DNA of 64,000 bases from Dehalococcoidia bacterium (GTDB lineage: Bacteria; Chloroflexota; Dehalococcoidia; Tepidiformales; Tepidiformaceae), in NCBI GenBank assembly GCA_022824925.1, contig JAJDYW010000002.1, positions 1 to 64,000 on the forward strand, given 5' to 3'. Under the pieces are notes generated by a model. The model searched no databases. It saw only the letters and a program-made list of their open reading frames with translations, and was not told where the DNA came from. Below are positions 58,100 through 64,000 of the stretch, in pieces. The first letter of the stretch is position 1. Each line of letters begins with the position of its first letter. A program made the translations under genes and the position numbers.

Positions 58100-59205
58100 G
58101 CGACGACTCCCTGATGGAGCTCGCCTCGACCGTCGAGGTCGAGGCGCTCGGGTCGGGCCGCCCCGGTCCGACTGTCGCCCTCCCCGACGACGTGGCCGCC
58201 GTCAACCGCGAGTTCGCCGCCCGCGGCTGGTCCGACGGCCTCCCCGTCATTCCCCCCACCGAGGAGCGCGTCACGGCCATGCTCGCCGGCACATCCCGCA
58301 ATCCTCTCGAGGTGGTCGGCATCCTGCCCCCTCGCCGCGGCGAGGCGACCGTCCACGCCATCGCCGTGAACGCCGTCATGGCGGGGTGCCTTCCCGCGCA
58401 CATGCCCGTGCTCATCGCCGCCGTCCGCGCCATCGCCCACCCCGAGTTCAACCTCTCCGGGGTGAACGCGACGACTCACCCCGTTTCCCTCTTCCTCCTC
58501 GTGAGCGGACCCGTCGCCGCCGAGCTCGGCATCCACTCCGGTAGCGGCTGCTTCGGCCCCGGGTTCGCCGCCAACGCGACCCTCGGCCGCGCCCTGCGAC
58601 TCATCCAGCTCACGGTCGCGGGCGCCTGGCCCGGCCGCGGCGACCGCTCCACCCAGGCCACCCCCGCCAAGCTCGCCTTCTGCGCCGCCGAGAACCTCGA
58701 CGCGAGCCCCTGGCCCCCCTTCCACACCACCCGCGGTTTCCAGCCGGGCCAGAACGCGGTCACCGTCTTCGGCTGCGAGGGGCCGCACAACATCCAGGAC
58801 CACGGCAGCAACACCGCCTCCGGCATCATGCTCACCATCGCCGGCTCGATGTCGCAGGCGGGGAGCAACAACATCCTCTCGCGCGGCTCGCCCGTGCTCG
58901 CCTTCGGGCCCGAGCACGCCGCCACCGTCGCCGCCGAGGGCTGGTCCCGCGAGGACGTCCAGCGCTACGTCTTCGACAACGCCCGCTACCCCCTTGCGGA
59001 GCTCTCCGACGAGCTCTTCCAGGTCATCCAGGAGCACACCGAGCAGGGCGTCCCCGTCCCCCTCTTCGAGCGCGACGCCCTGGCCCCCATCGCCGACAAC
59101 CCCGAGTCGATCCACGTCATCGTCGCCGGCGGCCCCGGGAAGCACTCCTCGTGGTTCCCCACCTTCGGCAACATGACCCGCCCCGTCACGATGCCGGTCG
59201 AGTAG
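58096..59205 (+). CDS. UGSC-associated conserved cysteine protein
   Basis: 369-aa protein of unknown reaction. GWSDGLPVIPPTEERV (about 40-56) and LPPRRGEATVHAIAVNAVMAGC are family-like, followed by ILVSGP- and GSGCFGPGF-type Gly-rich turns, GCEGPHN and GGPGKHSSW near the end. Several cysteines are conserved-looking (in AGC, GSGC, FCAAEN, FGCEG). No membrane segment or signal. GTG 58096 overlaps the selenoprotein stop (GTGA), so they are probably a stoichiometric pair. I recall this domain occurring beside or fused to UGSC proteins, but could not check. A reductase complex is possible. Confidence 0.65.
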   Translation: MSDDSLMELASTVEVEALGSGRPGPTVALPDDVAAVNREFAARGWSDGLPVIPPTEERVTAMLAGTSRNPLEVVGILPPRRGEATVHAIAVNAVMAGCLPAHMPVLIAAVRAIAHPEFNLSGVNATTHPVSLFLLVSGPVAAELGIHSGSGCFGPGFAANATLGRALRLIQLTVAGAWPGRGDRSTQATPAKLAFCAAENLDASPWPPFHTTRGFQPGQNAVTVFGCEGPHNIQDHGSNTASGIMLTIAGSMSQAGSNNILSRGSPVLAFGPEHAATVAAEGWSREDVQRYVFDNARYPLAELSDELFQVIQEHTEQGVPVPLFERDALAPIADNPESIHVIVAGGPGKHSSWFPTFGNMTRPVTMPVE

Positions 59206-59212
59206 CGTCGAT

Positions 59213-59947
59213 CTACGCCGTCAGCAGCGCCCGCGGGTTGTCGCAGAGCATCTGCCGCACCTCCGCCTCGCTGAACCCCTCCGCCACGAAGCGCTCCCCG
59301 AAGAGCGCCAGCGCCACGACCGGTTCCGGGTTCGACGCCTGCCCGTGGTCCGACGACAGCACGACACGCTCCGGCCCCACCTCCCGCACCTGCCGCAGCA
59401 GGTCCGGCCACACCTCCTCCCCGTCCTCCTCCGCCACGGCGATGGCGCACTGCTCGATGTAGCCGCCTTTCGCCGCGATCTCCTCCTGCAGTTCGAGGGG
59501 CGTCCAGAACGATGCGTGCGTGATCACGCAGCGCACCCCCCGCGCCAGCCCCTCCCCGAGGATCGCCTGCGTCTCCTCCGGCGAGAGGTGACCGCTCGCG
59601 AGCACCCCGTCGTGGCTCGCGATCACGTCGAGGATCTCGTGGCAGACGGGCAGCAGCGCCCCGTCCTCGTCGAGGATGGTGATGCCGTCCTGCGGGCTGT
59701 TGAAGCCGCCCGGACGGTAGCCCCGCCAGTGGAGTGCGTCGAAGGTCGGCATCCACACCACCCGCCCCCCGATCCGCAGCGTGATCGAGGCCGCCTCCGG
59801 GTTCAGCCCCCCGACCCCCCAGTCGAGCGCCACCCCACCGTAGACGTCGATGCCGCTGAACTCGCGGTCGAGCGTCCACGCCAGCGGCTGGGTCGGGTAC
59901 TCGTGGCTCTTCAGCACGAGCCCCGCCAGCCCCACCAGACTGGACAA
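59213..59947 (-). pseudogene. DUF6282-like amidohydrolase, 5' end missing
   Basis: The remaining 244 codons encode most of a DUF6282-type TIM-barrel hydrolase: LVLKSHEYPTQPLAW, VDGGVALDWGVGGLNPEA-like (YGGVALDWGVGGLNPE), GGRVVWMPTFDALHW, VITHASFWTPLELQ and VVLSSDHGQ. Complete members begin with a metal-binding HxH strand and about 50 further residues. Here coding sequence stops being family-like at LVGLAGL, near 59940. The bases upstream are AT-richer, hold no HxH segment in any frame, and contain an inverted repeat. A TTG at 59947 could start a truncated product, but the barrel would lack its first strand and metal ligands. Best explained by insertion of foreign DNA. Confidence 0.72.
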
Positions 59948-59950
59948 AAT

Positions 59951-59976
59951 CGAGAACCTTCACTCTGAGGTTCTCG
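59951..59976. repeat. Inverted repeat at the island junction
   Basis: CGAGAACCT (59951-59959), 8-base spacer TCACTCTG and AGGTTCTCG (59968-59976): perfect 9-bp arms. It sits a few bases from the point where the truncated hydrolase gene stops. Arm and spacer lengths fit the core site of a tyrosine recombinase, but a terminator or a protein-binding site would also fit. Confidence 0.5.
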
Positions 59977-60094
59977 CTGGGAGCCTCGTAGTCGAGGTGT
60001 GGCGCCGAGAACAGGGGACAGTTGCGGTGCGTGGTACCGGCTCCATGGCTGTTGGCCTCAAGGGCTCGCCAGCGTCCTGACCTGAACATGCTAT

Positions 60095-60107
60095 CGCTAC
60101 AGTAGCG
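60095..60107. promoter_or_regulatory. Short palindrome upstream of the STAND gene
   Basis: CGCTAC-A-GTAGCG, a perfect 13-bp palindrome 48 bases before ATG 60156. Possible operator for the defence gene. No regulator is adjacent in the window. Confidence 0.35.
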
Positions 60108-60155
60108 GCATCTGTGCGACTAGACTGGGTGCGGGTCACTCCCTGGAGCATTCGC

Positions 60156-63100
60156 ATGCCAGACACGGTGGACCGCGCAATTCGCGACGCAATCGCACAA
60201 CCGCTCGATGGCACAACGTTCGAGCGATGCGCATCCGCCCTGCTTAAGGAGGATTATCCGACCCTCGTGCCGGTCGAAGGTGGGAACGATGCGGGGATGG
60301 ATGGAGTCGGGGAACTCTCCGATGGTACGCCCTTCTTCCTCGTAGCCACCGTTCAGGAAGACGCGCGCGGCAATCTCGACCGGAATGTCAGGAGTCATCT
60401 CGAGGGCGGAGGGGAGCGTCGTGCGGTCGTGCTAGCGACTTCGAGGCCGGTCAGTGGCCGGAGTCGCCTCAAGCTGGACCGCCACCTGCGCGACGAGTTC
60501 GGGGTCCGGCTCGCTGCGGTCCATGATCGTGCGGACTTCGTCGCGCGGCTCTACCGGAACGCGGGATGGCGACGAGAACTGCTAGGCGTCCCCGGTGAGG
60601 CGCGGGCGTTGTCTACCCTACCTGCCAACCGTCGGCCTACGCCGGAGATACCCCTGATTGGGAGAGACCGCGAATTCAATGAACTGGGAGCCGTTGAGGG
60701 AGACCTCGTCCTTGTCGGGAAGCCCGGAATCGGCAAGACGTTCTTGCTTCAGAAGCTGGTGGAAACCGATTGGGGCCTCTTCGACGATGGCTGGGACATC
60801 GACGGGCTTGAAGACGCCATCCGCGACATGCAGCCAGCGCGGATCGTGTTGGACGACGCGCACCTGCGGGAAGATCGGCTCATCAGGCTCCGGCAACTGC
60901 GTGCTCGGATGGGTGCCGACTTCGCGATCGCAGCCGTTACGTGGCCAGGGAGCGTCGACGAGGTTTCCGGCGCCCTACCGGGTGCTGCGCAATTCGAGAT
61001 CGCCGAACTTGAGCGCGATCAGATTCTCAAAGTCATAGAGGAACTGGGCATTGAGGGGCCGGTCGCGCTCCAGACGCATCTCGTGAATCAGGCACATGGT
61101 CGCGTTGGACTCGCAGTCACCCTCGCCTACGCGTTGCTGACGGGCGACTCACGGGAGGTCACGGCTGGTGACGTTCTCCTTCGCGATCTTGTTGGCTGGT
61201 ACACGAGAACGCTCGGCTTTGAGAGCCGCTATGTGCTTGGCTTTCTGGCTCTTTCTGGGCGCCACGGAGCGACTCTGGCGCAGACCGGGATTGCCCTCGG
61301 TCTCACGCAACCCGAAGTCGCCCACCTCATTCGAGGCCTCGCGGACGGAGGGACTCTGGATGAGGCGCACGATACAGGTGGCGTCGCGCGCCTCCGGGTC
61401 GAGCCGGCGGAGCTTCGGTACGCCCTCGTGCGCGATGTCTACCTTGCAGGCCCTGGCTCGCTCGACCTTCGCGCAGCGCTTCGGCACCTCGACAATGCAG
61501 GTAACGCAGCAGGCCCGCTGCTCGGTGCGATTCACCGCGAAGCTGATCTCGACCGGCAGCTTGTACGCGACTTGGTCGATGACCACGACTCTGACGCCGC
61601 CGTCGCGTTTGCTCTCCTCGGCCCGGCCGAACTCCACCAAGCTCTAGAGCGCTGGCCGCAATTCCGGGACGAGATCGTCCGGGAAGCACACCGAGCGGAC
61701 ATCGACCCCGACACGACTCTACCCTTGCTACTGGACGCAGCGATCGGTAACGACGGACTTGAGCACAGCGATCCAGATCACCCGCTACGGGTCATCGATG
61801 ATCATATCGCGGCATCTGATCACCCGATCGACATCAGGGAGGGCGCGATCGAGGCGATCGACAATTGGCTTGTGGCTGGTGGTGACGTGGGAATCGGAAT
61901 CCGCGCGCTGGCGCACGTGCTGCACCCCCAACTCCGCAGAACATCTCAGGATCCTGGTCTCGGCAACACATTGACTCTGATAGAGGGTCCGCTAGCACCC
62001 GAGACAGTGACAGCGTTCGAACCTCTCTGGGATCGGGTTCTCGGAATCGTGGCGCGAGAAAAGGACGGACCCGTCGGACCTCTAATCGCGGAGTTGCACT
62101 CCTGGATTTACCCGCAGAATCTCAAGATCGGTGGTGCGGCGCCGGAGGCTGCCGAGCGCGTGATTCGCGGAATGGCTCCGCGGATCATCGAGCGACTCGC
62201 GACTATTTTGATCGAACGCCCTGGTGCGCTTCGAGAGCTTCGCTCATACGGCTCCGAGTTTGATCTAGAGATAACGACTCCACCGGAATTCGAGACTCTC
62301 TTCCCGGAGCGCTGGACGCGTGCCGATAGCGATCCTGACGACTGGTGGCGGAGAGCCGACGAGGCAGTAGTCGCCCTGGCGGAGGATGCAAAGTCCCGAG
62401 CACTAGATGATCAGATCAAGCTCTTGTACGGGTCGGACGCTGAGGCTAACTCCGCTGGGATCTCATATCCGCGCTTCACGCCGCGCTTGGCCGAACTTCT
62501 CGCCGAGTCGACCACCGAGCCGCTTACCTGGGTCGATGCATTGGTGGGATGTGGCGCTGCTGGCGATCTGGTGCTGCCATTCGTGCGGCGATCCGTGGAG
62601 GCTGATGTGGCGGGATGGCAGGACAAGTTGTGGGCGTTACTCGGGAACGACTCGTTCTCGGGGGTAGCCCTGCACATCGTCCTCACGCACCCCGTCGGGG
62701 AGGCGCTCACGGCAGCGGGGATTGCGAAGCTGACCGCATGGCACACGAACCTGATCCAAGTGCTGTTGATACGGGATGAGGTCGACGGTAAGACCGTCGA
62801 GCGGTTGTTGAACGCTCCCGACCTTATGGTCGCACGCGAGACGGCAGTGACGATCGCACACAAGCCGGGAGGCGCGGCGTTCTCTTCTCTCTCGGCGGCG
62901 GGGCAGGCTCAGTGGCGCGAGGTGATTGTCTCGAGTCCACCAGACGAGTACTGGTACTCGGAAATCCTCAAGCGCGATCCCGAGCTATTCGCCGAGTGGC
63001 TCCGTAGCTGGTTTGCGCGACTAACGAGCGAGTCCACTGACCACTGGTTCCTGCCGCATACCTTCAAGGAGACGATCGGAGAGCTACCACTTGCCTTCCG

Positions 63101-63527
63101 GCAGGAGTTGATCGAAGCGATCCCCGCGAGCGCGCCATCGTTCCCCCTACAAGATGTCGTGACAGAACTCGTGGGGTCGGATTTGAGCGTAGCAAAGGCG
63201 CTGCTTGATCGAGATGGCCTCGCAGAACTCCATTGGGTGTGCGTGCGGCGTGGCCCGAGCGAGAACTGGATGGAACGCGCCCTACTCGCGGTCGACCGCG
63301 GGTGGGAGCCAGAGCAAGTCGTCAGCTCGACGCAGTTCTCGGAGAGCACTTGGTGGGGCGAGGAAAGTCACCACTGGCAAGCAAAGATCGATGCCTTCTC
63401 GGAGCTTGACCGCGGGGACGACGGCCGACGAGCCCGGATTATCGATGCGGGCCTGAAGGTCTTCAGCGAATTGCGCGACCGCGCCGCGAAGAGAGAACAT
63501 CACGAGCGCGTATTCGGACTAGGGTGA
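60156..63527 (+). CDS. Mrr-like nuclease/STAND NTPase (Avs-like antiviral protein candidate)
   Basis: 1123-aa multidomain protein. Residues 15-95 resemble an Mrr-type PD-(D/E)XK nuclease: TFERCASALL, GGNDAGMDGVGE with the metal-binding Asp, and FFLVATVQED, where the usual QxK is QED, so activity is uncertain. A STAND-type NTPase follows: Walker A GKPGIGKT (188-195) and Walker B IVLDDAH (230-236). The C-terminal 700 residues are helical repeats, as in sensor domains of Avs proteins that recognise phage components. ATG 60156 has GGAG 7 bases upstream; GTG 60114 is an alternative. Lower G+C and mixed codon usage mark it as acquired. No transposase or integrase is in view. Confidence 0.75.
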   Translation: MPDTVDRAIRDAIAQPLDGTTFERCASALLKEDYPTLVPVEGGNDAGMDGVGELSDGTPFFLVATVQEDARGNLDRNVRSHLEGGGERRAVVLATSRPVSGRSRLKLDRHLRDEFGVRLAAVHDRADFVARLYRNAGWRRELLGVPGEARALSTLPANRRPTPEIPLIGRDREFNELGAVEGDLVLVGKPGIGKTFLLQKLVETDWGLFDDGWDIDGLEDAIRDMQPARIVLDDAHLREDRLIRLRQLRARMGADFAIAAVTWPGSVDEVSGALPGAAQFEIAELERDQILKVIEELGIEGPVALQTHLVNQAHGRVGLAVTLAYALLTGDSREVTAGDVLLRDLVGWYTRTLGFESRYVLGFLALSGRHGATLAQTGIALGLTQPEVAHLIRGLADGGTLDEAHDTGGVARLRVEPAELRYALVRDVYLAGPGSLDLRAALRHLDNAGNAAGPLLGAIHREADLDRQLVRDLVDDHDSDAAVAFALLGPAELHQALERWPQFRDEIVREAHRADIDPDTTLPLLLDAAIGNDGLEHSDPDHPLRVIDDHIAASDHPIDIREGAIEAIDNWLVAGGDVGIGIRALAHVLHPQLRRTSQDPGLGNTLTLIEGPLAPETVTAFEPLWDRVLGIVAREKDGPVGPLIAELHSWIYPQNLKIGGAAPEAAERVIRGMAPRIIERLATILIERPGALRELRSYGSEFDLEITTPPEFETLFPERWTRADSDPDDWWRRADEAVVALAEDAKSRALDDQIKLLYGSDAEANSAGISYPRFTPRLAELLAESTTEPLTWVDALVGCGAAGDLVLPFVRRSVEADVAGWQDKLWALLGNDSFSGVALHIVLTHPVGEALTAAGIAKLTAWHTNLIQVLLIRDEVDGKTVERLLNAPDLMVARETAVTIAHKPGGAAFSSLSAAGQAQWREVIVSSPPDEYWYSEILKRDPELFAEWLRSWFARLTSESTDHWFLPHTFKETIGELPLAFRQELIEAIPASAPSFPLQDVVTELVGSDLSVAKALLDRDGLAELHWVCVRRGPSENWMERALLAVDRGWEPEQVVSSTQFSESTWWGEESHHWQAKIDAFSELDRGDDGRRARIIDAGLKVFSELRDRAAKREHHERVFGLG

Positions 63528-63536
63528 CCGTGGCCG

Positions 63537-64000
63537 GTGGGAGGCGAGCGGGCTAGGAACGGATCGGAACCAGTTGAACGCTTGCGTGGCCAAGTGGCCC
63601 GCCTTCCCGAGTTACGGCGTGAGGGGTTGCGTCTCATCAGCGAAGGAGGCTCTCAGGAGGTCTCGGCTTGGCATCGCCAGTGGACCGCACTCCTTGATGA
63701 TATCCGCGAGCCGCTGGAACTCGAAATACCTCGACAGGCCGAGTTGGTCCTCTGGCCCTGTGTGGACGGAAGGCAATCTCTTGCGCAGGTTCGCGCGGAA
63801 CTCGTGCGAGCCGCTGTCGGTTGCCGCGAACTGGACTTGCTCGTGAAGCAGCTAGCCCGCGAGCAGGAGAGCGCCTTGGAGGCGCTGCCCCCACCTGTGG
63901 AACCTCCTCAAGGGTCGACCTTTGTTGGTGGAGGGAAGGGATTCGAGGGTGCCGTGATGCTGCGGAGGCTAATCGAAGTTGCCCGAGATTCACTGGTGAT
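63537..64000 (+). CDS. Unknown protein downstream of the STAND gene, cut by the window end
   Basis: A frame open from GTG 63537 to the end of the window (154 codons), beginning 9 bases after the STAND stop codon. It encodes VGGERARNGSEPVERLRGQV... with long charged helices (LRREGLRLI, AWHRQWTALLDDIRE, RAELVRAAVGCRELDLLVKQL) and, near the edge, GKGFEGAVMLRRLIEVARDSLV. No family recognised. Codon use matches the STAND gene and coding direction is shared, so it is probably the second component or cargo gene of the same island. Start uncertain; TTG 63582 is another option. Confidence 0.6.
   Translation, partial: MGGERARNGSEPVERLRGQVARLPELRREGLRLISEGGSQEVSAWHRQWTALLDDIREPLELEIPRQAELVLWPCVDGRQSLAQVRAELVRAAVGCRELDLLVKQLAREQESALEALPPPVEPPQGSTFVGGGKGFEGAVMLRRLIEVARDSLV

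Noticed and set aside
59948..60113. A small gene in the junction region
   Set aside because: Short frames there lack ribosome sites and recognisable sequence; the region reads better as insertion junction and promoter.

Overview
The window is a G+C-rich chromosomal fragment (about two thirds G+C by eye) from a free-living bacterium. I place it in Chloroflexota, probably a Dehalococcoidia/SAR202-like lineage. The reasons are the Asp-rich Tat-type lipoprotein leaders of the solute-binding proteins, the many GTG/TTG starts, the apparently leaderless housekeeping genes, and the crowding of paralogous oxidoreductase families (short-chain dehydrogenases, a luciferase-like F420 enzyme, acyl-CoA dehydrogenases, a Rieske oxygenase, PRISE-like and extended SDRs). 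This gene profile is known from marine Chloroflexota thought to oxidise recalcitrant organic matter. The placement is inference; there is no rRNA in the window.

Layout. 1-3463 (-): an acetoin/2-oxoacid dehydrogenase operon (E1 alpha, E1 beta, AcoX, start of E2). 3680-7746: an SDR, a ThuA-like protein and two acyl-CoA-dehydrogenase-type flavoproteins. 7938-13793: a peptide-type ABC importer with two paralogous Tat lipoprotein binding proteins and two permeases but no ATPase. 13876-18934 (-): SnoaL-like protein, kinase-like APH protein, epimerase, unknown protein and LLM enzyme. 19023-20071: two tandem paralogous membrane proteins plus a small XRE repressor behind a promoter with two matching operators. 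20121-21598: a Fur/Zur-type box and a His/Asp-rich beta-propeller-like lipoprotein (AztD-like). 21776-25873: SDR genes around a cluster of modular hairpin repeats. 26011-27161: an AT-richer two-gene cassette, a Panacea/YwgA-like protein and a proteasome-like Ntn hydrolase. 27652-30538: lspA, an RluD-type pseudouridine synthase and gltX, with overlapping ends. 30542-46397: mixed catabolic genes, infA, a TrxR-like fusion and a Rieske oxygenase. 46478-48784: an MFS efflux pump with its TetR repressor and operator. 48840-52275: a glycine-betaine/choline-type ABC importer. 52416-56471: enoyl-CoA hydratase, dienelactone hydrolase, APH protein, haloalkane-dehalogenase-like enzyme and cupin.

The two most notable regions are at the right. 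In 56545-59205, a HAD hydrolase, a SelW-like Rdx protein, a gene with an in-frame TGA that reads as a UGSC-family selenoprotein (Sec at residue 96, followed by a SECIS-like hairpin), and a conserved-cysteine partner form a tight cluster. From about 59945 the base composition drops. A DUF6282-like gene has lost its 5' part, an inverted repeat that could be a recombination core sits at the junction, and an Mrr-nuclease/STAND-NTPase protein resembling Avs antiviral sensors follows, then a further open gene that runs off the window. This looks like the left edge of a defence island inserted into a resident gene.

No rRNA, tRNA, CRISPR array, integrase or transposase was seen. No gene-free stretch exceeds 300 bases.
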